This document shows, piece after piece, positions 1 to 11,472 of a DNA stretch of 64,000 nt (within the stretch, counting starts at the first letter, position 1; the number at the start of each line of letters is the position of its first letter). The notes beneath the pieces are model-generated. The model searched no databases and was not told the origin of the DNA. It saw nothing but the letters and a program-made list of their open reading frames with translations. Position numbers and translations under genes: made by a program. Source of the DNA: Brochothrix thermosphacta DSM 20171 = FSL F6-1036 (lineage in GTDB: Bacteria; Bacillota; Bacilli; Lactobacillales; Listeriaceae); NCBI RefSeq assembly GCF_036884295.1, contig NZ_CP145608.1, forward strand, positions 2,376,285 through 2,440,284, read 5' to 3'.

Positions 1-100
1 TTTTATAGTTCACTACCACCACTAAGGCTAAGGAAAGTAAAGAAGAACATGTAAGTTAATACTAACCAAGAGATTTTTTTATAAAAAATGCAAATATTTA

Positions 101-149
101 TCAATTAGTCCTTTTTTTGATATAATAATAGATAATACTGACTAATTGA
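101..149 (+). promoter_or_regulatory. Inverted repeat spanning the promoter of the Mga-like pseudogene
   Basis: Two perfect 10-bp arms (TCAATTAGTC at 101-110, GACTAATTGA at 140-149) flank a TATAAT -10 box at 121-126, just upstream of a TAGGAGG ribosome binding site. The placement fits an operator, possibly autoregulatory. Binding by the Mga-like protein is inference only. Confidence 0.4.
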
Positions 150-165
150 AGTAGGAGGTTCCAAC

Positions 166-1623
166 TTGAGAAAAATACTATCTACTCATGATTTACGCGT
201 TTTGCATATTGTTGAGTACCTACATTTACATGAACAACCTTCTGTAAGTGAAATCTGTCGTTTTTTCAATATCACGTCGAAAACATTACGCACTGATATT
301 AATTTTATAAATGAATATTGTATGCCTTTACACATTACAACCCATAATTTTGATGGTATCTTCCTGGATATACCACAAAACTATACCGTTGAATATCTTT
401 ATGAAACCATTCTTTCTAATAGTACTGAATTCAAAATAATCGAAACTGTTTTCTTTGATGAAACGCATACCGTTGACTCTTTAGCTGAAAAATTATAACT
501 TAGCACATCAACAGTGCGTCGTCTCATTAAGCGTATTAATAAGGCATTAGTCCCTGAAGCTTTTTCTATCAGCCTTACTCCTCTAAAAATCGTAGGAAAC
601 GAGACAAATATTTGTAACTTCATCATCTATTATATCTCTGAAAAATATACGGGTCGAAAAAAACCTTTTTCTAGAATACAATTGAATGTTCTTGATAAAA
701 TGTTTATTTCAGCTACAAAGTCTAATGGTCACACAGTAAATTTCCCTCAAATTGAAAAATTACGTATTTGGATAATGGTTATTATTATTCGTCTTCAAAA
801 TGGGAATCATACCGATGTGTATACACCCTTTTCAGAGGATGTTGATTTGTCTGCACTAGAAAACCCTCTGTTTAAAAACCTTTTCAAACTAACTTTCAAA
901 GTAGAATTAACCGACGAAGTTATCTTTCGATTGTTTTATCCTTTTATAAATGAAAATTTTGCAGTTAATCAAGAAACACTTACTTCTATGGTCCAAAAAA
1001 AGGCTGAAGTAGCGGAAAAAGTTACTGCTCTACGTACATTATTAGATAATATTGCTTTAAAAATGAATATCCCACAACCTAACCAAAATGAGGTATTACT
1101 CAACCTCTATAATATTAGTATCTTCCAATATGGGAAACCCTATATACTATACAATCGTTACCAATATTTTGTTGATAGTATTGAAAAAGATTACCCCGAA
1201 TTCATCGCTGTCTTCAAAGAAGAACTTAGCAAAAGTAATTTAGGTGAATTAGAGACGCATACAATTAATTCATTTGCCTATACTATTTTTACAAATTGGC
1301 AAAATCTAATGCTTGAGCTAGAAAAATTAGCACCCAAAATGTCAGTTGGCTTATTTTTCAATACTGACGTGGAACATATGCGCATGTTAAAAGATAAAAT
1401 CACATATCTTTTTAATAACAATCTCGAATCGACTATAATAATGGACCTTTCACTCAAGTCATTTACGAAACATGCTCAAAAATACGATATTGTACTGACT
1501 AATATAACTGGATTACACGTCAATAATGTGCCTGTATTTTGCGTACCTGTTTTCCCGACAACAAAAGATTGGGTAGTTATTCATAACTACTATGAAAAAA
1601 ACATAAAAACCTCTCCCAAATGA
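166..1623 (+). pseudogene. Mga-like transcriptional regulator, interrupted by an in-frame stop
   Basis: A regulator of about 485 codons starts at TTG 166 behind TAGGAGG. A TAA at 496-498 interrupts it, and the same frame continues open to 1623. Before the stop lies an N-terminal HTH (SVSEICRFFNITSKTLRTDI) and the sequence SLAEKL. After it comes LSTSTVRRLIKRINKAL, the second HTH, then the long Mga/PRD-like region. In relatives this join usually reads LAEKLxLS, so one substitution (for example a Tyr codon to TAA) explains the break. The layout matches the intact 499-residue protein at 19668-21167. As it stands, translation would give a 110-residue fragment with one HTH and perhaps a reinitiated C-terminal part. 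A sequencing error remains possible. Confidence 0.8.
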
Positions 1624-1681
1624 AATAAGAATGTTCAACCATTCTCTTCCGTCTAAGAAAAAGTTTTTATGAAGTAGCACA

Positions 1682-2404
1682 TTATTTATAGGCATCTTTT
1701 ATAACATCTGATATTGTATAACTCCTAGTATCAAAACGATTCCGTGATTTTGAGTATTCGAATGGGATACCATTTTGTTGATACACAACTTGTTCAACTT
1801 CTAATACCGGTGTTGTTTTTTTACAATTGAGATATTCAATATCATATTTGTCTGGAATATCTGCGTGTATTTTACGATAAGCACCACCAATAACCAATCC
1901 TAGTTCTTCTTTGATGTATCTGTAAATTGATTTTTCTAATATAGATGGCACTAACTTTTCAACAATACTTGCAACAAAATAAGTTTTTTCTAATACATAC
2001 GCTTTTTTGTCTACTAAACGTAGACGATGCACAAAGTAAACGGCATCTGTCTCTTTAATCATTAATAATTGTTGGAGTGCTTCATCGGGAAATTCAATTT
2101 TAAATTCAATGATTTTACTGGTGATTTCTTTATGTTTCATCTGAACTGTTAGACCTTGGTATTCTATTGCCAAACTATCGTTTTGATTCCATAAGGCATT
2201 TTTTAGTACCCGTGTGCCCATACCTCGCTTACGATATACAAGACCTTCCATTGCTAAAATATCAATTGCTTTTTTCACGGTCATACGACTCACTTCGTAT
2301 TGTTCAGCTAACGTGACTTGATCGGGCAAAAGATTATCGGCCTTATACTCACCGCTTTGTATTTTATGCCTGATATCATCTGCTATCAGTTTATATTTCA
2401 GCAT
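1682..2404 (-). CDS. GntR/HutC-family transcriptional regulator
   Basis: This 240-residue protein has an N-terminal GntR winged helix (residues about 5-70, with SRMTVKKAIDILAMEGLVYR as the recognition region) and a C-terminal UTRA ligand-binding domain, so it is of the HutC subfamily. The start is ATG 2404 behind GAGGAG; the frame is open upstream to 2500 but has no good ribosome binding site there. The gene lies directly downstream of the cellobiose-type PTS genes on the same strand, separated by a terminator hairpin. Relatives sense phosphosugars, so the likely role is repression of the adjacent operon by a phospho-beta-glucoside. That effector is inferred. Confidence 0.85.
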   Translation of the reverse strand: MLKYKLIADDIRHKIQSGEYKADNLLPDQVTLAEQYEVSRMTVKKAIDILAMEGLVYRKRGMGTRVLKNALWNQNDSLAIEYQGLTVQMKHKEITSKIIEFKIEFPDEALQQLLMIKETDAVYFVHRLRLVDKKAYVLEKTYFVASIVEKLVPSILEKSIYRYIKEELGLVIGGAYRKIHADIPDKYDIEYLNCKKTTPVLEVEQVVYQQNGIPFEYSKSRNRFDTRSYTISDVIKDAYK

Positions 2405-2430
2405 CACTTTCACTCCTCTATAACTAAAAA

Positions 2431-2453
2431 AATGAAGACCAGAGGTCTTCATT
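2431..2453 (-). terminator. Intrinsic terminator after the PTS IIC gene
   Basis: A perfect 10-bp stem (AATGAAGACC / GGTCTTCATT) with a 3-nt loop is followed on the minus strand by a run of T. It lies between celB (ends 2469) and the GntR gene (starts 2404) and probably reduces read-through into the regulator. Confidence 0.8.
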
Positions 2454-2468
2454 TCATTATCGCATAGA

Positions 2469-3740
2469 TTATAACTTTGTTGAAGCATTGACCTTTTCAA
2501 ATATTTTCAAGAATGGGAACCAGCATAGGACAACAATAACAAGATCGAGTAGTTGTAAAATCCCACCCATCACTGAGTTAGTTGCCATCATCCCACTTAA
2601 GAAAATTGGAACTGTCCAAGGTACTGTAACTCCTGTTGGAATCGGGAAGATTCCTAGTGCCATGACCGCATAGTTGAAAGAGGTAACAATGAGTGGTGTG
2701 ATTACCCACGGAATCATAATCGTCGCGTTCAAAACAATTGGAAGTCCAAAAATAACCGGTTCATTCACATTAAAAACCCCTGGCGCTAGAGCTAAACGAC
2801 CAATTTCTTTCATCTGTTTATTTTTAAAGAAAAACGCCATCATTAATACAACGGCCAATGTCATACCAGAACCACCTAAACCAACTGTATACGTTTCCAT
2901 AAATGATTTAGAAATAATATGTGGTAATTCATCACCTAATTTGTAGGCTGCTAAATTTTCTAGTGACAGTGTTTGCCAAATCGGGTCCATTACCGAGTTC
3001 ACAATCACTTGGCCATGCAAGCCGAAAAACCATAACAACTGAGCAAATAAAAGTGCGACTAATGTTGCAGGTAAACCACTACCTAATCCAACAAGCGGTT
3101 TTTGTATAATTGTGTATACAACATCGTGTAAGTTTGTGTTAAAAAAGCCATTGACAGCAGCATTTAAAAGCAAGAATACGGTCAATGTTGTAATCGCAGG
3201 AATTAACGCAGCAAAAGAGCGGCTAACTGCCTCAGGTACGCCATTTGGCATCTTAATCGTAATACCTTTTTTAGTGATGCGCACATATATTTCTGCAGCA
3301 ATGAATGCGGCTATCATTCCGATAAACATCCCTTTTGCACCTAATCGGTCAAGTGAAAGTGCACCTGTAACCGCTGCGCCTTCTGCTGTTTCGAAGAAAA
3401 ATGGAGTAAGAATTAAGAAAGATGCTAAGGCGACGACACCACCAAATACACCATCTTCACCATAGGATTTAGTAAGATAATACCCAATACCAAATGCTAC
3501 AAATACTGTCATGATAGACATTGTTGCATTTTGACCATTCCCCAATAATGTATTCAGTTGTAATGAAACATTTTCGGGCCAAAAAGGTAAGTTATTTAAT
3601 ACAACGACAAGTGAACCAAACATTGTTAATGGAAATGCCAACATAAAAGCATCTCTCAGAACAGTTAAATAACGATTTTGGCCTAATTTAGCAGCCAACG
3701 GCATCATTTTCTCAGCAAATTTATCAATCCATCCATTCAT
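2469..3740 (-). CDS. celB: PTS cellobiose/lichenan-type permease, EIIC
   Basis: A 423-residue multi-spanning membrane protein of the lactose/cellobiose PTS family (CelB/LicC type). It carries the sugar across the membrane while EIIB phosphorylates it. Characteristic segments include FGLHGQVIVNSVMDP and GVFNVNEPVIFGLPIVLNA; the latter holds the conserved NEP(V/I)xFGxP motif of the EIIC substrate site. Length is normal for the family. It is third in an operon IIB-GH1-IIC, 11 bp after the glycosidase. No IIA gene lies in this operon, so the IIA must come from elsewhere in the genome. Substrate is probably cellobiose or another beta-glucoside, given the neighbour. Confidence 0.9.
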   Translation of the reverse strand: MNGWIDKFAEKMMPLAAKLGQNRYLTVLRDAFMLAFPLTMFGSLVVVLNNLPFWPENVSLQLNTLLGNGQNATMSIMTVFVAFGIGYYLTKSYGEDGVFGGVVALASFLILTPFFFETAEGAAVTGALSLDRLGAKGMFIGMIAAFIAAEIYVRITKKGITIKMPNGVPEAVSRSFAALIPAITTLTVFLLLNAAVNGFFNTNLHDVVYTIIQKPLVGLGSGLPATLVALLFAQLLWFFGLHGQVIVNSVMDPIWQTLSLENLAAYKLGDELPHIISKSFMETYTVGLGGSGMTLAVVLMMAFFFKNKQMKEIGRLALAPGVFNVNEPVIFGLPIVLNATIMIPWVITPLIVTSFNYAVMALGIFPIPTGVTVPWTVPIFLSGMMATNSVMGGILQLLDLVIVVLCWFPFLKIFEKVNASTKL

Positions 3741-3751
3741 TTCAATTCCCC

Positions 3752-5146
3752 CTAATTATCAAACCCATTATTGTCAGCAACAGTTTTAAACCAGTGACCA
3801 CTTTTCTTAATTGTTCGTTTCCCCTCATTGTCGATATCGACAGACACAAAGCCATAACGGTTCTTATAAGCATTAGTCCATGACCAGTTATCAATTGCTG
3901 TCCACATGTGATACCCCTTCACATTACTGCCTTCTTGCAGTGCATCATGAACATAACGGAGATGTCCCGCCACAAAATCAATTCGGTAATCATCTTCTAT
4001 ACTGCCATCTTCTTTTATAAAGCGCGCTTCGTTTTCGACACCCATTCCATTTTCTGAAATAAAACATGGAATATTACCATAATTGTCGCGAAGATTAATT
4101 AATAAGTCGTAAACGCCGCGTTCATATATTTCCCAACCGCGGTAAGGATTCATTTTTTTATTTGGCATATCGTACATATCAAAGTAATCATCAGGCATTG
4201 GTATTAAAGGATTGTTTGGTGTTTCCTTCGCTTTCACACGGCGAGGATGGTAATAATTAACACCTAATAAATCCACCGTATTCTCCTTAATAATGTCTAA
4301 ATCATTTGCTTCATATTCGGGGAGCATACCTAACTCTTTTACAATATCAATGAGTTCTTGTGGAAAGGTACCCTTAATAGCCGGATCTAAAAACGAACGA
4401 TTGAAGAACGCATCACAAATAATTGACGCCTTTACATCCTCTGGATTATTAACATCACGAGGATAGCTAGGTGTGAGGTTTAAAATAATACCAATTTCTC
4501 CATCAAGATTTAATTGACGATAAGCCGAAATTGCCATCGCACTTGCTAAATTCTCATGGTACCCAACTTGTATCGCTTTGCGTAAATCAACGATTGCTGG
4601 GTAATGAAATTGGTAAAGATAACCGCCTTCGACGGGTACAATCGGTTCATTATTGGTGAACCATTTTTTGACACGATCGCCAAATAATTCAAAACAGATT
4701 TTAGCATAACGCACATACGCCTCAACTGTTGCACGACTTTCCCAACCGCCTTTTTCCATCAATGACATTGGCATATCAAAATGATATAAATTGATAAAAG
4801 GCTCAATATCATTCGCTATCAGTTCGTCAATGTATTCGTTGTAAAAACGAACCGCATCCTGATTAACTTCTCCGTCACCCGTTGGAATTAAACGACTCCA
4901 CTGAATAGATGTTCGAAAGGAATTATGTCCTGTTTCTTTTAACAATTGAACATCTTCTTTGAAACGCAAATAGGTATACGATGTTTTTTCAGGTCCAACT
5001 TGATCAAAAAACAGTTCTGGCTTTTGTTTATACCAATAATCCCATGTACTGTCACCTTTATTATCACCAGGGAATACCCCTTCAGTTTGTGGGCCACTTA
5101 CCGCTGAACCCCACCAAAAATCTTTTGGAAAATTATATTTCATCAT
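3752..5146 (-). CDS. 6-phospho-beta-glucosidase, glycoside hydrolase family 1
   Basis: A 464-residue cytoplasmic GH1 enzyme that hydrolyses PTS-imported 6-phospho-beta-glucosides to glucose 6-phosphate and an aglycone or glucose. The N-terminus (FPKDFWWGSAVSGPQTEG) is the GH1 signature. The acid/base glutamate is in WFTNNEPIVP (residues about 163-172) and the nucleophile in CFISENGMG (about 364-372). Length is typical. It lies between the EIIB and EIIC genes of the same operon, which fixes its role in the same sugar pathway. A second GH1 enzyme is encoded at 8670-10073, so the window holds two separate phospho-beta-glucosidases. Confidence 0.92.
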   Translation of the reverse strand: MMKYNFPKDFWWGSAVSGPQTEGVFPGDNKGDSTWDYWYKQKPELFFDQVGPEKTSYTYLRFKEDVQLLKETGHNSFRTSIQWSRLIPTGDGEVNQDAVRFYNEYIDELIANDIEPFINLYHFDMPMSLMEKGGWESRATVEAYVRYAKICFELFGDRVKKWFTNNEPIVPVEGGYLYQFHYPAIVDLRKAIQVGYHENLASAMAISAYRQLNLDGEIGIILNLTPSYPRDVNNPEDVKASIICDAFFNRSFLDPAIKGTFPQELIDIVKELGMLPEYEANDLDIIKENTVDLLGVNYYHPRRVKAKETPNNPLIPMPDDYFDMYDMPNKKMNPYRGWEIYERGVYDLLINLRDNYGNIPCFISENGMGVENEARFIKEDGSIEDDYRIDFVAGHLRYVHDALQEGSNVKGYHMWTAIDNWSWTNAYKNRYGFVSVDIDNEGKRTIKKSGHWFKTVADNNGFDN

Positions 5147-5172
5147 TAAATGCTCCTTTTATAACAAACTTT

Positions 5173-5493
5173 TTAGTTGTTTAATTTTTCTAAAGCAGCC
5201 GCTAAAACATTGCCGCCATGCATCAAACCGTAGTCACTCATGTTGATGACATCTAACTTCACATCTCGTTCACCAATTTGTTGCGCTACTTGTTTTTCAG
5301 CATAACGTACTTGTGGGCCTAATAAAATAATGTCGATGACCTCTTTTTCTAATTGTTGTGGCACTTCTGAAACAGAAACTGCGTATATTTTTGCATCTAG
5401 ACCTTGTTCTTTGGCAGCTGCTTGCATTTTTGTAACCAATAAACTCGTACTCATCCCTGCTGAACAAGCTAACATAATTGTTTTTTCTGGCAT
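5173..5493 (-). CDS. celA: PTS cellobiose-type phosphocarrier, EIIB
   Basis: A 106-residue cytoplasmic EIIB of the lactose/cellobiose PTS family. The phosphorylated cysteine is in IMLACSAGMSTSLLV (Cys10), the classical active-site loop; downstream, DIILLGPQVRY is also conserved. It receives phosphate from an EIIA and passes it to the sugar bound by EIIC. It is the first gene of the operon, directly after a promoter with a cre site, and is followed 26 bp later by the GH1 gene. The start at 5493 has an AGGAGG sequence 6-8 bp upstream. Confidence 0.93.
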   Translation of the reverse strand: MPEKTIMLACSAGMSTSLLVTKMQAAAKEQGLDAKIYAVSVSEVPQQLEKEVIDIILLGPQVRYAEKQVAQQIGERDVKLDVINMSDYGLMHGGNVLAAALEKLNN

Positions 5494-5537
5494 TTTAACT
5501 TCCTCCTTTTATCAAAAGACTATACTTATGTTTATAA

Positions 5538-5586
5538 TATACTGTACTTTTTGATAATTGTCACGCTTTTTTTGAAAGCGCTTTAA
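5538..5586 (-). promoter_or_regulatory. Promoter and cre site of the cellobiose-type PTS operon
   Basis: On the minus strand a GTGACA -35 and TATATT -10 are separated by 17 nt, about 45 bp upstream of celA. Just upstream lies TGAAAGCGCTTTAA (5573-5586), a close match to the CcpA cre consensus. Overlap with the promoter region fits catabolite control. Which direction CcpA acts is not shown by sequence. Confidence 0.65.
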
Positions 5587-5677
5587 ATTTAAAAAGAAAT
5601 CGCCTTCAATTAATTGAGTATTTCCACATAATTCGGCTATATTTTTGTTGTATCATGAAATATAAATCTTTACAGTA

Positions 5678-5706
5678 TTGACAGCCCTTACATTTTTTGC
5701 TAATCT
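5678..5706 (+). promoter_or_regulatory. Promoter of licT
   Basis: TTGACA at 5678-5683 and TAATCT at 5701-5706 are separated by exactly 17 nt. The transcript would begin some 75 bp before the RNA antiterminator element at 5786. Confidence 0.6.
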
Positions 5707-5785
5707 GAAACCAATACCATAGATGTTATTACTTCGGGTAAGCATGCTATTTGTTAATTACTACCTATTTTAATTAGTTAATTTT

Positions 5786-5855
5786 GGATGTTATCACATT
5801 ATTGTGAGCATGACCTATTTGCATTTCATAAGAAATGATAAATAGGATTTTTTTT
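5786..5855 (+). promoter_or_regulatory. RAT-like antiterminator and overlapping terminator upstream of licT
   Basis: GGATGTTATCAC...GTGAGCATGACC (5786-5814) resembles the ribonucleic antiterminator bound by LicT/BglG proteins. Its 3' end overlaps a terminator hairpin (CCTATTT at 5814-5820 pairing with AAATAGG at 5840-5846, plus inner pairs) followed by eight T. The two folds exclude each other, so licT probably controls its own expression. The 3' motif GCATGACCTA recurs before bglP. Confidence 0.65.
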
Positions 5856-5869
5856 TGGCAGGTGATTTT

Positions 5870-6703
5870 ATGATAATAAAGCGTGTACTTAATAATAATA
5901 CAGTTATTTCGACCAACAAGAGTGGGTTTGATATCCTTGTCATGGGACGAGGCATTGCCTTTGGTAAGAAAAAAAATCATGAAATCGATATGGAATTAGT
6001 TGAAAAAACGTTTTTATTAAGAGATAAATCGATGCAAAATAAATTCACAGAGCTATTGCTTGATGTGCCGATGGAGCATATATTAGTCGCTGAGACCGTT
6101 ATAAACTTCGGGAAAATCAAGCTCGGAAAAGCCCTCAATGAAATTATTTACGTCAACCTAACCGATCATATACACTCTGCTGTCGAACGTTATAACACAG
6201 GAATAATTTTAAAAAACCCTTTGCGTTGGGATATCAAACGCTTCTATCCTGATGAATATGCGATTGGAGAAAAAGCGATTGAAATTGTCCAAAAAAATTT
6301 AGGTGTTCAGTTTGAGATAGATGAAGCCGCTTTTATTGCCATTCATTTTGTGAATGCTGAAGAGGGGAAATCCTTCGATTATGCCTATGAAATTGCTGAA
6401 ATTACAAAAAACATTGAAAATATTATTAAAGAAAAATACCGTACGGAGTTTGATGAAACATCACTTGATTATTACCGTTTCATAACGCATGTGAAATTTT
6501 TTGCACAACGTATTTTAACGAGTGACCATTATGATGATGAAGACTCTGAATTACTCATGATTTTAAAAGAAAAATATCGCAATGAATATGAATGTGCCAT
6601 TCTTATTCATGATTATGTTGAAAAAACATTTGATTACCCTCTTAGTTCAACAGAATTATTATATTTAACCGCACACATTCGACGTATCACTAAAAATTTA
6701 TAA
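5870..6703 (+). CDS. licT: LicT/BglG-family transcriptional antiterminator
   Basis: A 277-residue RNA-binding antiterminator with an N-terminal CAT domain (residues 1-55, MIIKRVLNNNTVISTNKSG and VMGRGIAFGKKK) followed by two PRD domains. PRD histidines that are PTS phosphorylation targets are visible in DHIHSA, AIHFVNAE and YLTAHIRRI. When beta-glucoside is present the dimer binds the RAT RNA and stops the terminator forming. The start is ATG 5870 behind AGGTGA; an upstream in-frame TTG at 5855 falls in the terminator T-run. It is co-directional with bglP-bglA, and matching RAT elements precede both licT and bglP. Confidence 0.92.
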   Translation: MIIKRVLNNNTVISTNKSGFDILVMGRGIAFGKKKNHEIDMELVEKTFLLRDKSMQNKFTELLLDVPMEHILVAETVINFGKIKLGKALNEIIYVNLTDHIHSAVERYNTGIILKNPLRWDIKRFYPDEYAIGEKAIEIVQKNLGVQFEIDEAAFIAIHFVNAEEGKSFDYAYEIAEITKNIENIIKEKYRTEFDETSLDYYRFITHVKFFAQRILTSDHYDDEDSELLMILKEKYRNEYECAILIHDYVEKTFDYPLSSTELLYLTAHIRRITKNL

Positions 6704-6705
6704 TT

Positions 6706-6778
6706 AGGGTGCTTGCTGTCACTAAAGACGGCGCATGACCTAAAGCCTTGTTTTTTTGGGGGCTTTAGGTCTTTTTTT
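6706..6778 (+). promoter_or_regulatory. RAT antiterminator and terminator switch before bglP
   Basis: The RAT-like fold pairs GCTGTC (6715-6720) with GACGGC (6727-6732), with outer pairs between AGGGT and ACCT. Its 3' side overlaps a terminator with a perfect 11-bp stem, GACCTAAAGCC (6737-6747) with GGCTTTAGGTC (6761-6771), followed by seven T. This is the classical LicT-controlled leader: antiterminator and terminator are mutually exclusive. Confidence 0.8.
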
Positions 6779-6796
6779 ATTAGAGGAGGAAAAAAG

Positions 6797-10073
<3,277 letters not shown>

Positions 10074-10082
10074 TAGCAAAAT

Positions 10083-10112
10083 CCCCTTGTAAAAGACGTC
10101 TTTTACAAGGGG
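10083..10112. terminator. Bidirectional terminator between bglA and the DUF421 gene
   Basis: A 15-bp perfect palindrome (CCCCTTGTAAAAGAC with its complement) separates two convergent genes. The T-run is weak on the plus strand. Confidence 0.7.
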
Positions 10113-10117
10113 GTTCT

Positions 10118-10747
10118 TTATTTATAGGGGTACAGTACAATTGCTCCTTTATCATACTCTCCAATATAGATATCACTCATTTGATACCCTTTTTCAGTGA
10201 GTTTGTCCAATACCCATACCGCATCTTTTTGTATCAAATCCAATACATCTTCATTTATCTGTCCATCGATAATCAATGGGTATTTAATATTATCATCACC
10301 GTATTGAATCACAGTTAATTGTCCATTTTGTTCCATTACTGCCCGTTTAACAGTTTTTATCTCATAAATACCTAATGCCCTTAGTTTAAAAGTGAGGTCA
10401 TTGCCTGATATACCTGATCGTAAGCAAGCCTCCACAATTACTTTACCATTGATAATAAGACCCACAGGTCGTCCATCAATGATATTTTTGGCAAAACGAT
10501 TATGATTTTTCAAGAATTTCAGAGTAAATACCACAATTGTCCAAATAACGAGCACTAAGAAAAATTGTAAGATTGTAATGTCTTGATTGTAGATCACACC
10601 ACCGATAATACCACCCAGCACATAATTTTGAACCTGATCCATTGCTGAAGATGGCGCTAAATTACCTTTACCCAGTAAATTTATTTGAAAAATCAAACAG
10701 ATAAACCCTAAACTTAGCTTCACAATCGCTGTATAATATAGTTCCAT
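10118..10747 (-). CDS. DUF421 (YetF-like) membrane protein
   Basis: A 209-residue protein with about three N-terminal membrane segments (residues 5-80) and a cytoplasmic DUF421 domain (about 85-205). The segment RPVGLIINGKVIVEACLRSG and the following LRALGIYEIKTVKRAVMEQNG match the YetF/YrbG family pattern. The molecular function of this family is unknown; homologues in spore-formers are linked to membranes and stress. It lies 20 bp after a DUF3290 gene on the same strand, a pairing common in lactic acid bacteria and relatives, so the two probably act together. Confidence 0.85.
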   Translation of the reverse strand: MELYYTAIVKLSLGFICLIFQINLLGKGNLAPSSAMDQVQNYVLGGIIGGVIYNQDITILQFFLVLVIWTIVVFTLKFLKNHNRFAKNIIDGRPVGLIINGKVIVEACLRSGISGNDLTFKLRALGIYEIKTVKRAVMEQNGQLTVIQYGDDNIKYPLIIDGQINEDVLDLIQKDAVWVLDKLTEKGYQMSDIYIGEYDKGAIVLYPYK

Positions 10748-10767
10748 TATTAATATGCCCTCATTTC

Positions 10768-11220
10768 TTACTTATGTGTTTTAACGATATCAATATTCTT
10801 ATCTAACAACTTAACTTCCTTTAAATGATACGCTTCTAAGTTAGGGTTAAGTTCTACCTGATAATAGGAGTCTTCTAATTTAATAATCATATCATTGCCT
10901 ACACTCGTCGTATTTACCAATATTTTTGATGTCGGTACTTGTTCTTCATTGCTAACCGATTCAATAAAAACAGCCATTTGAGCTGATTGTGATAAATTAT
11001 TTTGATCCTGCGAATAATCCGTGAATTGTATGCCGATAATAAATATTAAAAGCAAGCAAAAAATTATGCTAAGATCACGATATTTTGTCTGCAATTTATC
11101 ACGCATATACTTAAAAGTCACAAAACTTAAAAAAAGTAAAATAACGATTGTTAAACCATACTTCACATAATTAGTTAGATTAGATTCATTCATGAGATAT
11201 TCATATGTATAAAATGACAT
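10768..11220 (-). CDS. DUF3290 membrane protein
   Basis: A 150-residue protein with two N-terminal membrane helices (around VKYGLTIVILLFLSFVTF and LSIIFCLLLIFIIGIQF) and a C-terminal extracytoplasmic or cytoplasmic domain of about 75 residues ending in LLDKNIDIVKTHK. It matches the DUF3290 family, known mainly as the partner of DUF421 proteins. I chose ATG 11220, 11 nt after GGGAGG; the upstream GTG at 11232 overlaps the ribosome binding site. It starts the two-gene operon. Function is unknown. Confidence 0.8.
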   Translation of the reverse strand: MSFYTYEYLMNESNLTNYVKYGLTIVILLFLSFVTFKYMRDKLQTKYRDLSIIFCLLLIFIIGIQFTDYSQDQNNLSQSAQMAVFIESVSNEEQVPTSKILVNTTSVGNDMIIKLEDSYYQVELNPNLEAYHLKEVKLLDKNIDIVKTHK

Positions 11221-11370
11221 GTTATTTGACACCTCCCTATATATCTCTTTATTTTACCTAACGTCTTATTCATACGTCAATATCAATTCCTTATACACTC
11301 ATCAAAAGGGTCTACTTTTGATACTCTAAATATACCTCACATCTTGAATAATAAATGATGTAACTAAAAA

Positions 11371-11403
11371 AACGCCAAGACTTTTTTACAAAAGTCTTAA
11401 CGT
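11371..11403 (-). terminator. Terminator downstream of the Ig-like surface protein gene
   Basis: On the minus strand AACG-AAGACTTTT pairs with AAAAGTCTT-CGTT and is followed by a T-rich run. It ends the surface block transcript about 70 bp after the gene. Confidence 0.75.
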
Positions 11404-11472
11404 TCCGTTTTATTTTATGATTTAATACCACTAATTATAACCCTATGATTAGTCGTAAATAAAATCATGCCT

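Noticed and set aside
1627-1644. Terminator between the Mga-like pseudogene and the GntR gene
   Set aside because: AGAATG/CATTCT is only 6 bp and has no T-run.
2488-3465. Plus-strand ORFs inside the PTS EIIC gene
   Set aside because: They are antisense to a well-conserved gene, have poor composition for proteins and no ribosome binding sites.
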